Part shown: positions 1-8,257 of the stretch, piece after piece
Position numbering within the stretch: the stretch's first letter is position 1
How the letters are laid out: the number at the start of each line of letters is the position of its first letter
Source: an uncultured Bacillaceae bacterium
Lineage (GTDB): Bacteria; Bacillota; Bacilli; Bacillales; Amphibacillaceae
DNA length: 15,745 nt
Direction of reading: 5' to 3'
Assembly: GCA_945639745.1 (NCBI GenBank)
Contig: CALZEK010000011.1
Span: 1 to 15,745, forward strand
The notes under the pieces: generated by a model
Told to the model about the DNA's origin: nothing
Seen by the model: only the letters and a program-made list of their open reading frames with translations
The model's database searches: none
Position numbers and translations under genes: made by a program

Positions 1-491
1 CCACTATATTCAACATAAAAACTCGACAATTTAAAAATGTTTTCAGCCATATACGCATATGCCACCGCATCTTCAATTGTTGGTTTTAGACAATTTGTTT
101 TTTGGAATACTTTAGCTTCTTCATTAAAAATACAATATCCTTCTACGAAAAAGTCTACATAATCTAAGTATTCTTTATATTCTTTAATCGTTTGATGATG
201 AATATCCATCATCCACTTTTTTTTCTGGCTATTTAAAACAAGGGGGATAAAATAATGGTCAAATCCTGGAATAATTGCTTTTTTTGTCGACACTTCTAGT
301 ATTACTGGAAGAGATGTGTCTGTTAATCTTAACATTAAGTCAATTACGTTAGTTGCTTCTATATTATCTGTTCCACCAACTATTAATGCGTCAGTATTAG
401 ATTGTTTAATTCTCTCTAAATCATTATCATTAATCATTTTAGCTGGATCTAATTTAAAAATATGTTGCCAGCTTTTTACTTTATCAATCAA
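1..491 (-). CDS. pcrB: Heptaprenylglyceryl phosphate synthase PcrB (3' end outside window)
   Basis: Partial gene: 163 codons are visible and the frame runs open off the left edge. The product resembles Bacillus PcrB, a TIM-barrel prenyltransferase that joins a long prenyl diphosphate to sn-glycerol-1-phosphate to make an archaeal-type ether lipid precursor. Visible family features are the N-terminal W-x-H-I-F-K-L-D-P, the phosphate-binding-type I-V-G-G-T-D stretch (about residue 40), I-P-G-F-D near residue 80, E-G-Y-C-I, and Y-V-E-Y-S-G at the window edge. I chose the TTG start at 491 because a GGAGG (501-505) lies 9 bases upstream; a TTG at 500 is too close to it. In Bacillus pcrB is followed by pcrA and ligA, which would lie left of this window. 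The gene follows the yerC terminator and has its own promoter. Family assignment is firm; the exact prenyl chain length is not visible. Confidence 0.93.
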   Translation of the reverse strand, partial: MIDKVKSWQHIFKLDPAKMINDNDLERIKQSNTDALIVGGTDNIEATNVIDLMLRLTDTSLPVILEVSTKKAIIPGFDHYFIPLVLNSQKKKWMMDIHHQTIKEYKEYLDYVDFFVEGYCIFNEEAKVFQKTNCLKPTIEDAVAYAYMAENIFKLSSFYVEYS

Positions 492-523
492 TATAAGCAA
501 CCTCCAAAATATACACTCAATCT

Positions 524-553
524 ATTATAGCAAATATATCTAGATGTATTGAA
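524..553 (-). promoter_or_regulatory. Promoter of pcrB
   Basis: Reading the minus strand, the -10 is TATAAT (529-524), preceded by TGC to give an extended -10. A weak -35 TTCAAT (553-548) lies 18 bases upstream. The predicted start near 517 leaves a short leader of about 25 bases before the TTG start. It sits between the yerC terminator and pcrB, so pcrB is probably transcribed independently. Confidence 0.65.
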
Positions 554-578
554 TGATTAGGTAAATTTTATTTAAAAG

Positions 579-615
579 AAGCAACCTTATTCTATTATAT
601 AGAATAAGGTTGCTT
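579..615 (-). terminator. Intrinsic terminator after yerC
   Basis: Near-perfect inverted repeat with about 16 paired bases (579-594 with 600-615) and a very short AT loop. On the minus strand it is followed by a CTTTT tract. It begins 8 bases beyond the yerC stop and closes the yerA-yerB-yerC unit. Confidence 0.88.
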
Positions 616-623
616 AGGTTTGT

Positions 624-917
624 CTATTTATCATTCAATCGTTCTAGTGCTATTTTATATCCTTCACTACCATAGTCCAAACATCGTCTTACTCTTGAAA
701 TTGTTGCCGTCGATGCTTTTGTTTCTTGTTCAATTTGACTATAAGTATCACCTTGGTCCAACATTTTAGCAACTTGCAAACGTTGTGCAAGTGATTGAAT
801 TTCATTCATTGTTGCTAAGTCATCAAAAAAACGATAAAATTCCTCACGTGTTTCAATCGTTAACATTGCATCAAACAATTGATCTAATTGTTCACCGCGT
901 AATTTATCTATTTGCAC
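624..917 (-). CDS. yerC: YerC/TrpR-like DNA-binding protein
   Basis: Small all-helical protein of 97 residues in the YerC/YecD branch of the TrpR superfamily. It starts M-Q-I-D-K-L-R-G, as I recall for the Bacillus protein. The helix-turn-helix is near the C terminus (about residues 55-83), with the recognition-helix segment A-S-T-A-T-I-S-R-V-R-R-C-L. I chose GTG at 917 over TTG at 920: the AGGAGG (925-930) is 7 bases from GTG but only 4 from TTG, and GTG gives the family N terminus. It is the last gene of the yerA-yerB-yerC unit, 17 bases after yerB, and is followed by a strong terminator. Its target and effector cannot be read from sequence. A role in tryptophan control should not be assumed from the family name. 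Confidence 0.9.
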   Translation of the reverse strand: MQIDKLRGEQLDQLFDAMLTIETREEFYRFFDDLATMNEIQSLAQRLQVAKMLDQGDTYSQIEQETKASTATISRVRRCLDYGSEGYKIALERLNDK

Positions 918-934
918 CAATAAACCTCCTCGTG

Positions 935-1906
935 CTATTCATTAAATATTAGTTCATCTTTTAATTCATAAGTCGTGGGTACTACATTAATCCAGGTCTT
1001 TCCTTTAACTAATCCTACTTTTTCACCTGCTTTAACAGGAATAATTCTACCATCTAAATTTTCCCATTCAAGCAATTGAACTTGGCCTTTTTGAAACAAA
1101 TAAGCATCGCCACCTGATTCGATATCAATTGCTCGACGACCCTCATTATCAATTGTTTCATGGTCCATCTTAACAATTAACACATTGTCAATCTCAATAG
1201 GTTTTTCGTTTGTTAATTCAACGGTTTGTTCACTATCATTATAACGTAAGTAGGTCTCATTTGTCGCATCATAAGCAAACTCTACCAATGATGATGCATA
1301 ATTAATTTTAATTTTATTAACAGCTTCACCTTTAATTTCTTGATTTTCATTTAAAAAAGTTAAAGGTTTTTGGTTACTTTCAACTTTATACCCTGTTTTT
1401 TCTGCTTGAGGATAAATTGCATCAAGTAAGACATATGAATTATGAGGAGCTATGCGAAAATCTTCACGTTTAAATAGTTTTTTATCGTCATCATGAAATG
1501 CACCATTAATTGAATCAACACCACTTGCTTGGAGTAGTTTTTCTACCTTTTTAGCTGATCCATGATAGACATATAGAGCATCGTAACCTTTGGCAAGTTC
1601 AAAATAATATTCTCTTGCACTTCTAACAGGACCGACAACTTTTGGTTGTTCACTTTGAAATATCGCCAAAAATCTTGTGATATTACCTTCTGCTAAAATC
1701 TCAAAAACAATATCCGCTTCTGATAACCCTGTTTGTGGTCGTGCATCTGGATGATTATTGACCATAACACTAATCGGACGATTATTTTTTTCTTTATCTG
1801 CTTTTAACCCTGTTAGTGGATAAATTTCATCTTTTTCTGAAGTTAACGAACAACCTGCAAACAAAAAAACGAAAACAACAGCGACAATGCTTATTTTATT
1901 TTTCAT
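935..1906 (-). CDS. yerB: YerB-type DUF3048 lipoprotein
   Basis: Predicted secreted lipoprotein of 323 residues, near the family's usual length. Residues 1-18 form a short basic N region and a hydrophobic core ending F-A-G-C, so lipidation is expected at Cys19; Phe at -3 is less usual than Leu. The N-terminal DUF3048 domain (about 30-175) has the conserved run S-V-M-V-N-N-H-P-D-A-R-P-Q-T-G-L, then A-D-I-V-F-E, G-P-V-R-S-A-R and a Y-H-G-S motif. A C-terminal DUF3048 domain follows (about 195-320). The ATG at 1906 has AAGGAG (1917-1922) 10 bases upstream. It is 25 bases after yerA and almost certainly co-transcribed. The protein should be anchored on the outer face of the membrane. Its biochemical function is not evident, and the link to the neighbouring purine genes is positional only. 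Confidence 0.9.
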   Translation of the reverse strand: MKNKISIVAVVFVFLFAGCSLTSEKDEIYPLTGLKADKEKNNRPISVMVNNHPDARPQTGLSEADIVFEILAEGNITRFLAIFQSEQPKVVGPVRSAREYYFELAKGYDALYVYHGSAKKVEKLLQASGVDSINGAFHDDDKKLFKREDFRIAPHNSYVLLDAIYPQAEKTGYKVESNQKPLTFLNENQEIKGEAVNKIKINYASSLVEFAYDATNETYLRYNDSEQTVELTNEKPIEIDNVLIVKMDHETIDNEGRRAIDIESGGDAYLFQKGQVQLLEWENLDGRIIPVKAGEKVGLVKGKTWINVVPTTYELKDELIFNE

Positions 1907-1931
1907 TTCATTTATGCTCCTTATAAATTAG

Positions 1932-3671
1932 TTAACGCATATTTGCAGGTACAATTGTTTCTCGTTTCACAACATCATAAAGACCTTGTTGTGTGATTCT
2001 TAAATACGGAATGCTTGTAGCAGATAAGTAAAGTAAGTTAAATAATGGATTTTCAAATGGATAGCCATATTTAGCTAGGATACGATTAAATTCTTCTTCT
2101 TTATTAATCAACTTTTCCATCCCACCAACAAACATTGTTCCATTTAATTCTAATTTTAATTCATAAATTATCTCACCTTGATCAACTAAAACGATCCCAC
2201 CACCGATTTCTTTCAATCTTTTTGCCGCTATTAAAATATCATATTTGTTTTTTCCTATGAATATTACATCACCAGTTGTTGAATATGAGCTAGCTAGACC
2301 GCCTAGCGAATCTGTAAAACCATTTATCACAGAATTAACCCGCCATTTTCCATATTGGTCAATCAAAAGTAAAAAAGCATCTGGAGTTTTATTTGGCAAA
2401 ATATCCGTAGTTATATCTGCACCTACAGCATATGGTTTTGTAATGACATCACTCTCAACTTTTAATCCGATTGGAATTGAAAATTGTAAGTCCTCTTCTG
2501 ATAAATCCCAATCATATTTAATATTTTCTGTTTCATATCCAGACCAGTTAATCTGTTGTTGATAAGGCATAACATAACCTTCTTTAACTAACCATTCTCC
2601 TTTTGCTATGACACTGAATGGATTTGGATCTGCTTTATCATATAATATATTAATATTAGCAATTTTGCCTGGCGCAATACTTCCTATTACATCATCTAAT
2701 TTAATATGTCTAGCTGCGTTGTAAGTACCCATACGATAAGCTTCAATTAATGGAACGCCTTGCATAATAGCTATTTCAATACATAAATTAATTAAACCTT
2801 TTTCAATAAATTTTGGACTTGATGCATCAGTCGTAAATGACAGATCATCAAAATGATTTAACCCAAGATGCTCTAGCTCTGTAAGTAAATCTGGTAAGTC
2901 TGGACGCAATGATGAATAACGAAGACCTACATGGTAACCTTGTTCCAAACGATCCAGTACTTCTTGACCTGTTAGTGCTTCATGATCTGAACTAACGCCA
3001 AATAATTTAAGCTTTGTTAATACTTCTTTTGAAGCACCAGCTAAATGACCTTCAACGGGTTTTTTTAATTGATTTGTTTTTTGTATCCAATAAAGTAATC
3101 GATCATCACCCGCTAAAAGCTCAGGCCAAGCTGTTAATTCACCACCTTGAACCACCGCAGGATGCTCTAACCATTTGAATAGATCTGCTGTTGTATAAAC
3201 TAATTCCTCTTGACGTAAAGCCGTCTGTGAATCATATCTTCCCCACCAAAACATTGAAATAGGTAGTTCGTGAAAAGCATCAATGAGTGGTAGCGCTTTC
3301 TTTTTATTCTTTAAATTAAAAATTCCTAAGTTATCATTAATCAATGTTGTTGTTCCGTATTTCCCTGCATGATGACCTAATTCTTCAGGATTATGCAATT
3401 GAAATGGATGCGCGTGTGTCTCAACATACCCAGGCACTAAGTACTGACCAGTACAATCTACAACTTCCACGTTTGTTAAATTTTCAGGTAGTTTTTCCCC
3501 TACATAAATAATCCGGTCATGGTAAATCCAAATATTTGCTTCAAGCCACATTTTTGTAAACACATTTAAATAAACACCATTTTTTAAAATAATTGTTGGT
3601 GATAATTTTTCATCAATGACTGATATATGTTCTCTTAGTTCCTTGTTTCTCCAAAATTGTCCGTGTTCCAT
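1932..3671 (-). CDS. yerA: YerA-type adenine deaminase-like amidohydrolase
   Basis: Amidohydrolase of 579 residues in the adenine deaminase family, closest to Bacillus YerA. Metal-binding and catalytic elements are present: T-H-A-H-P (His86, His88), G-G-E-L (Glu178), G-H-L-A-G-A (His209), S-D-H-E-A-L (His230) and T-T-D-A (Asp282). They are followed by the amidohydrolase-type G-S-I-A-P-G-K-I-A and a C-terminal adenine-deaminase-type domain (about 410-570). A true family enzyme would convert adenine to hypoxanthine and ammonia; YerA-type proteins are less well characterised than AdeC, so the substrate is inferred. I chose the ATG at 3671: the GGAGAG (3681-3686) is 9 bases upstream, whereas a TTG at 3680 abuts it. 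It is first in the yerA-yerB-yerC unit, separated from purD by a terminator and with its own probable promoter. Confidence 0.88.
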   Translation of the reverse strand: MEHGQFWRNKELREHISVIDEKLSPTIILKNGVYLNVFTKMWLEANIWIYHDRIIYVGEKLPENLTNVEVVDCTGQYLVPGYVETHAHPFQLHNPEELGHHAGKYGTTTLINDNLGIFNLKNKKKALPLIDAFHELPISMFWWGRYDSQTALRQEELVYTTADLFKWLEHPAVVQGGELTAWPELLAGDDRLLYWIQKTNQLKKPVEGHLAGASKEVLTKLKLFGVSSDHEALTGQEVLDRLEQGYHVGLRYSSLRPDLPDLLTELEHLGLNHFDDLSFTTDASSPKFIEKGLINLCIEIAIMQGVPLIEAYRMGTYNAARHIKLDDVIGSIAPGKIANINILYDKADPNPFSVIAKGEWLVKEGYVMPYQQQINWSGYETENIKYDWDLSEEDLQFSIPIGLKVESDVITKPYAVGADITTDILPNKTPDAFLLLIDQYGKWRVNSVINGFTDSLGGLASSYSTTGDVIFIGKNKYDILIAAKRLKEIGGGIVLVDQGEIIYELKLELNGTMFVGGMEKLINKEEEFNRILAKYGYPFENPLFNLLYLSATSIPYLRITQQGLYDVVKRETIVPANMR

Positions 3672-3705
3672 AGTATACAACTCTCCAATAACTTAATATA
3701 AATCT

Positions 3706-3714
3706 ATTCTAACA
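3706..3714 (-). promoter_or_regulatory. Possible extended -10 promoter of yerA
   Basis: The minus strand reads TGTTAGAAT, an extended -10 with TAGAAT at 3711-3706. No good -35 lies at 16-18 bases; a TTGATA is present but 22 bases away. Its place between the purD terminator and yerA makes a promoter likely here, but the exact site is uncertain. Confidence 0.4.
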
Positions 3715-3789
3715 CATATTTATTAAACATCGATATCAAATTAGAGCAAATTATGATAGTTTTGTGAAAACGGTTCATTTATTATTAAA

Positions 3790-3832
3790 ATAAAGAAAAG
3801 CAAGCATAATAAATATCATTATGCTTGCTTTT
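3790..3832 (-). terminator. Intrinsic terminator of the pur operon (after purD)
   Basis: A 15-bp perfect stem (3796-3810 with 3818-3832) with a 7-base loop contains a GC-rich core GCAAGC/GCTTGC. On the minus strand it is followed by a T-rich run. It starts 6 bases beyond the purD stop and separates the pur operon from yerA. Confidence 0.93.
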
Positions 3833-3838
3833 TTAATA

Positions 3839-5083
3839 TTAACGACTTATATCTGAACGATAAAAGAAATCATCTGTTTCATCATAAACTGTTAAATATG
3901 CATAAGCTTTCTCTGCAGCTTTTGCTAAAGTTTCTCCTGTTGCTCCGACTAACAAGACACGGCCACCGTTTGAAACAATCCCTTTATCTGTCTTTTTAGT
4001 ACCTGCTTGAACTACAAAAGTATCATTATTCATTTCTTTTGTAGGAATTAAAACATCTTTTTTGTATTCACCTGGATAGCCTTTTGATGCTAAAACAACA
4101 CCCACACAAGCCTCATCTTTCCACTTTAATTGTGGGTCTTTATTATCCATAACATCAACAATAACTTGTAATAAGTCATTTTCTAATAGTGGTAAAACGA
4201 CTTGTGTTTCAGGATCTCCAAAACGTGTGTTAAATTCAATTACTTTAGTACCTTCTTTAGTCTGCATTAAACCAGCATATAAAATACCAGTAAACGGTCT
4301 ACCATCTTTCATTAGACCATCAGCAGCTTTTTGTAAAACTTCGCGCGTTGTAAATTCTAAAATGTCTGGTGTAATATCTGGCACAGGTGCAAATGAACCC
4401 ATTCCTCCTGTGTTTGGCCCTTGATCATTATCATAAGCGCGTTTGTGATCTCTGGCAGCTAACATTGGAAATACATTATTTTCATGAACAAAAGCAATCA
4501 GTGAAAATTCACGACCATCTAAAAATTCTTCAATGACAATCGTTTGTCCCGCTTCTGCAAATGATTTTTCAACCATCATCTCATTAATTGCTTCAAGTGC
4601 TTCGTCAACAGTTAAAGCAACTGTTACGCCTTTACCTTCAGCAAGCCCATCTGCTTTAATTACAATTGGTGCTCCCTGTTTTTCAATATAAGCCTTTGCC
4701 GCTTCAGGGTCTGTAAAAGTTTCATAGCTTGCAGTTGGAATCTCATGACGCATCATAAACTGCTTTGCAAAATCTTTACTACCTTCTAAAATAGCAGCAT
4801 TTTTACGTGGTGCAAATATTTTTAAATTTTCTTTTTCAAACTCATCTGCAATCCCGGCATTTAATGGATTTTCTGGACCTACGATAGTTAAATCAATTTC
4901 AGTTTCTTTTGCAAACTTAATTAATCCTTGGATATCCATCTCATCAATATCAACGCATGTAGCATGTTGTTCAATCCCACCATTGCCTGGTGCAGCGTAA
5001 ATTTCACTGACTTTTTCACTTTTTTCTAAATGCATTATCACACTATGTTCGCGACCACCACGGCCAACAACTAATATTTTCAT
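3839..5083 (-). CDS. purD: Phosphoribosylamine-glycine ligase (GAR synthetase)
   Basis: PurD joins glycine to 5-phosphoribosylamine using ATP, step 2 of IMP synthesis. The 414-residue protein has the N-domain loop G-R-G-G-R-E-H (7-13) and the V-G-P-E motif. The ATP-grasp region has I-K-A-D-G-L-A-E-G-K-G-V, D-H-K-R-A-Y, G-P-N-T-G-G-M-G and E-F-N-T-R-F-G-D-P-E-T-Q, where Asn, Asp and Glu are the usual metal/ATP residues. The C terminus stops soon after the F-Y-R-x-D-I motif, a little shorter than Bacillus PurD. ATG at 5083 has an AAAGGATG site about 7-9 bases upstream. It is the last gene of the operon, 18 bases after purH. The assignment is firm and the protein looks catalytically intact. Confidence 0.97.
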   Translation of the reverse strand: MKILVVGRGGREHSVIMHLEKSEKVSEIYAAPGNGGIEQHATCVDIDEMDIQGLIKFAKETEIDLTIVGPENPLNAGIADEFEKENLKIFAPRKNAAILEGSKDFAKQFMMRHEIPTASYETFTDPEAAKAYIEKQGAPIVIKADGLAEGKGVTVALTVDEALEAINEMMVEKSFAEAGQTIVIEEFLDGREFSLIAFVHENNVFPMLAARDHKRAYDNDQGPNTGGMGSFAPVPDITPDILEFTTREVLQKAADGLMKDGRPFTGILYAGLMQTKEGTKVIEFNTRFGDPETQVVLPLLENDLLQVIVDVMDNKDPQLKWKDEACVGVVLASKGYPGEYKKDVLIPTKEMNNDTFVVQAGTKKTDKGIVSNGGRVLLVGATGETLAKAAEKAYAYLTVYDETDDFFYRSDISR

Positions 5084-5101
5084 TTGTATCCATCCTTTAT
5101 T

Positions 5102-6634
5102 TTAATGTTTAAAATGACGCATACCTGTAGTAACCATAGCAATACCATGTTCATTACACTTATCAATTGAATCTTGGTCGCGCTTTGATCCGCCTGGTTG
5201 AATAATCGCAGTAACACCTGCTTCAATAGCAGCTTCGACTGTATCTGGCATTGGGAAAAATGCATCCGATGCAAGGACTGATCCTTTAGCTTTTTCGCCT
5301 GCTTGCTCAAGAGCAATGACTGCTGCACCAATTCGATTCATTTGACCGGCACCAATACCAACTGTCTGTTTATTTTTAGTTAGAACAATCGCATTTGATT
5401 TAACATGCTTAACAGCTTTCCAAGCAAATAATAAATCTTCAATTTCTGAATCTGTTGGTTTAACATCGGTCACAATTTCAAGATCAGCAGCTGTAACTTT
5501 TCCACTATCGTTTGTTTGGACGAGTAAACCACCTTTAACAGAAGTCATTTTTTCATAAACATCAATGTCTTCATCCATTGGAATTGAAAGTAAGCGAATA
5601 TTTTTCTTTTCTTGTAAAATCTCTAAAGCTTCTTTTGTAAAGCTTGGAGCAATTACAATTTCAAGGAAAATCTCTTTCATTTGAGTCGCAGTTTCTTGAT
5701 CAACTTCCCGGTTACACGCAATGATTCCGCCAAAAATCGAAATTGGATCTGATTCATAAGCACGAGTAAATGAGGTTGATAAATCGTCTGCCAAACCAAT
5801 CCCACATGGGTTCATATGTTTAACTGCAACAGTCGCAGGTTCATTGTATTCTAAAACAATTTCAAGGGCTGCATTTGCATCTTGAATGTTGTTATAAGAT
5901 AATTCTTTACCATGTAATTGGTTTGCTGTTGCTAAGCTGATTCCCTGATAATTAGGAATTTCATAAAATGTCGCTTCTTGATGTGGATTTTCACCATATC
6001 TTAATGATTGAACACGTTCAAATGTGCGTGAAAATGTTGGTGTAAATAAATCATTTGTTTCTTCTGTGAAATAATTTGCAATCATACTATCGTAATGTGC
6101 TGTATGACGAAATACTTCAGCTGCAAATTCTTTACGTACTTCAGCTGTTAATTGATCTTTTCTTAACAACTCTAATGTGCTTTCGTAATTATGAGGATCA
6201 ACAATTACAGCCACATCTTGATAATTTTTTGCTGCTGCGCGAAGCATTGTCGGTCCACCAATATCAATGTTTTCAACAATCTCTTCATGACTTACATCTT
6301 GTTTAGCTAACGTTTCTTTAAATGGATAAAGGTTAACAACAACTAAATCAATTGGATCAATTTTATTTGCTGCTAATTCTTTGAGATGATTATCGTCATT
6401 TCGCTTTGCAAGTAATCCACCATGAATATTTGGGTGTAATGTTTTTACACGCCCACCTAGAATTTCTGGAAAGTTAGTAATATCATCAACAGCTATAGCT
6501 GTTACACCTGCATCTAGTAATTGTTTTAACGTACCGCCTGTTGATAAAATTTCATAACCTAAATCATTTAACCCTTTTGCAAATTCAATAATTCCTGTTT
6601 TATCTGAAACACTTATCAAAGCTCTTTTTGTCAT
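5102..6634 (-). CDS. purH: Bifunctional AICAR transformylase / IMP cyclohydrolase
   Basis: PurH catalyses the last two steps to IMP, formylating AICAR with 10-formyl-tetrahydrofolate and then closing the ring. At 510 residues it is full length. The N-terminal cyclohydrolase (MGS-like) domain has S-T-G-G-T (31-35), G-G-R-V-K-T-L-H-P (60-68) and I-G-G-P-T-M-L-R-A-A-A-K-N. The transformylase domain has R-Y-G-E-N-P-H-Q (212-219), the catalytic Lys272-His273 pair in V-K-H-M-N-P-C-G, F-G-G-I-I-A, D-Q-D-S-I and a C-terminal R-H-F-K-H. ATG at 6634 has AAGGGG 7 bases upstream, overlapping the purN stop, which suggests coupled translation. It lies 11 bases after purN. No catalytic residue appears lost. 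Confidence 0.97.
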   Translation of the reverse strand: MTKRALISVSDKTGIIEFAKGLNDLGYEILSTGGTLKQLLDAGVTAIAVDDITNFPEILGGRVKTLHPNIHGGLLAKRNDDNHLKELAANKIDPIDLVVVNLYPFKETLAKQDVSHEEIVENIDIGGPTMLRAAAKNYQDVAVIVDPHNYESTLELLRKDQLTAEVRKEFAAEVFRHTAHYDSMIANYFTEETNDLFTPTFSRTFERVQSLRYGENPHQEATFYEIPNYQGISLATANQLHGKELSYNNIQDANAALEIVLEYNEPATVAVKHMNPCGIGLADDLSTSFTRAYESDPISIFGGIIACNREVDQETATQMKEIFLEIVIAPSFTKEALEILQEKKNIRLLSIPMDEDIDVYEKMTSVKGGLLVQTNDSGKVTAADLEIVTDVKPTDSEIEDLLFAWKAVKHVKSNAIVLTKNKQTVGIGAGQMNRIGAAVIALEQAGEKAKGSVLASDAFFPMPDTVEAAIEAGVTAIIQPGGSKRDQDSIDKCNEHGIAMVTTGMRHFKH

Positions 6635-6645
6635 TAGTAAACCCC

Positions 6646-7218
6646 TTATTCTGCTGTTAATTTATTTAATACTTGCGGATATAATTTATGTTCGACTTGT
6701 TGTATTCTTCTTTGAAAAGATTCTCTTGTATCATGTGGAAAAACTGTAACAGCTTCTTGAGCAATAATTTCTCCTGTATCAATGCCTTCATCAACATAAT
6801 GAATTGTGACACCTGAAACTTTAACACCTGCTTCAAGTGCTTGACCAATCGCATCAATTCCTGGAAATGATGGTAATAATGACGGATGAATGTTAATGAT
6901 TTTTCCTTCATAAGCATCTAAAATTGTTTTTCCGATAACACGCATATAACCAGCTAAAACAATCCATTCAACACGTGCTTTTTTTAATTGATCAAGCAAT
7001 TCTTCTTCATATGCTACTTTATCTTCATACTCACTTGGATTAAAAACAATCGTTTGAATTCCAAATGATGCTGCTTTTCCTATTACATGTGCTTTTGGTT
7101 TATCAGATACTAAGCGAACAACATCAAAGTTTCGATCTGGTGAACTCATAATTGCATCAAAGTTACTCCCAGTGCCTGATGCAAAAACAGCTACATTAGC
7201 ACGTTTTCCCATATTCAT
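6646..7218 (-). CDS. purN: Phosphoribosylglycinamide formyltransferase (GART)
   Basis: PurN transfers a formyl group from 10-formyl-tetrahydrofolate to GAR, step 3 of the pathway. At 190 residues it is typical. The phosphate-binding loop A-S-G-T-G-S-N-F is at 13-20. Catalytic residues Asn109, His111 (I-N-I-H-P-S-L-L-P) and Asp147 (V-D-E-G-I-D-T-G) are all present, each offset by three from the well-known E. coli residues 106, 108 and 144. L-A-G-Y-M-R (88-93) is also conserved. The ATG at 7218 overlaps the purM stop as ATGA and has AAGGAG 10 bases upstream; an in-frame ATG two codons on is an alternative. It uses folate directly, unlike the formate-dependent PurT. Confidence 0.96.
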   Translation of the reverse strand: MNMGKRANVAVFASGTGSNFDAIMSSPDRNFDVVRLVSDKPKAHVIGKAASFGIQTIVFNPSEYEDKVAYEEELLDQLKKARVEWIVLAGYMRVIGKTILDAYEGKIINIHPSLLPSFPGIDAIGQALEAGVKVSGVTIHYVDEGIDTGEIIAQEAVTVFPHDTRESFQRRIQQVEHKLYPQVLNKLTAE

Positions 7219-8231
7219 TTAAATTGAACTCCTTTTTGATCAATAATTGTTCCCATTTCAAAAGCAGTTTCTCCAGCTTCTGTTAAAATAGAAAGTGTTT
7301 GAGCAACATCTTCTTTATCTACGACAAGTGCCATCCCAACACCCATGTTAAACACACCGTACATCTCTTCTTCTGCAATATTTCCTTTTTCTTGAATGAA
7401 TGAAAGAATTTCAGGTCTTTCCCAAGTTGTTTTATCAATTTCAACGCCTAAACCTTCTGGTAACATACGTGGGAAGTTTTCATAAAAACCACCACCTGTT
7501 ACATGTGTAATACCTTTTACTGTTAATGCCTTAGTAAGCTTTTTAACTGATTTTGCATATATTTTAGTTGGTTCCATGACTGCTTCACCTAATGTTTGCG
7601 ATAAACCGTCATAAGATTTACTTAAATCTAAATCTTTAATTACTTGGCGAACAAGTGAATATCCATTTGAATGAATCCCACTTGATTGAAGGCCAATAAT
7701 TACGTCACCTGCTGCAATGGATTCACCTGTAATTAATTCAGATTTTTCGACAATCCCTACTGCAAAACCTGCTAAGTCATATTCTTCATTTTTATACATG
7801 CCTGGCATTTCAGCTGTTTCCCCACCGATTAAAGCAGCTCCTGATTGAAGACATCCTTCTGAGACACCTTTAACAATGTGTTCAATGACCTCTGGTTCAT
7901 TTTTACCACAACCAATGTAATCTAAGAAAAAGAGTGGTTCTGCCCCTTGAGCAACAATATCATTCACACACATTGCCACAAGGTCAATACCAATTGTGTC
8001 ATGCTTATCCAATTCAAATGCAAGCATTAATTTTGTTCCTACTCCATCTGTACCAGATACTAAAACAGGTTCTTTATAATTTAACTTAGATAAATCAAAC
8101 AATCCTGCAAATGCACCTAATCCGCCAATTACTTCAGGTCTTGTTGTTTTATCAACGTGTTTTTTCATTCTTTCAACTGCTTCATATCCTTTTTCAACAT
8201 CAACGCCTGCTTTTTTATATACATTTGACAT
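7215..8231 (-). CDS. purM: AIR synthetase (phosphoribosylformylglycinamidine cyclo-ligase)
   Basis: PurM closes the imidazole ring of FGAM with ATP to give AIR. At 338 residues it is typical. Conserved elements are S-G-T-D-G-V-G-T-K (59-67), [17 protein letters not shown], the signature [27 protein letters not shown]-x-E-N and [10 protein letters not shown] at 8231 is preceded by a modest AGGGG about 8 bases upstream. It follows purF by 26 bases and overlaps purN by 4. Unlike the related PurL in this operon, its motifs show no obvious losses. Confidence 0.97.
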   Translation of the reverse strand: MSNVYKKAGVDVEKGYEAVERMKKHVDKTTRPEVIGGLGAFAGLFDLSKLNYKEPVLVSGTDGVGTKLMLAFELDKHDTIGIDLVAMCVNDIVAQGAEPLFFLDYIGCGKNEPEVIEHIVKGVSEGCLQSGAALIGGETAEMPGMYKNEEYDLAGFAVGIVEKSELITGESIAAGDVIIGLQSSGIHSNGYSLVRQVIKDLDLSKSYDGLSQTLGEAVMEPTKIYAKSVKKLTKALTVKGITHVTGGGFYENFPRMLPEGLGVEIDKTTWERPEILSFIQEKGNIAEEEMYGVFNMGVGMALVVDKEDVAQTLSILTEAGETAFEMGTIIDQKGVQFK

Positions 8232-8257
8232 TTTTTTCGCCCCTAATTCAAGTATGA

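Noticed and set aside
316..543. Plus-strand open frame
   Set aside because: It is antisense to pcrB, has no ribosome site and no recognisable product.
2245..2562. Plus-strand open frame
   Set aside because: It lies wholly antisense to yerA, which has clear family motifs.
3765..3777. cre-like TGAAAACGGTTCA between purD and yerA, suggesting CcpA control
   Set aside because: It is 13 bases long, one short of the cre pattern, so the half-sites are out of register.
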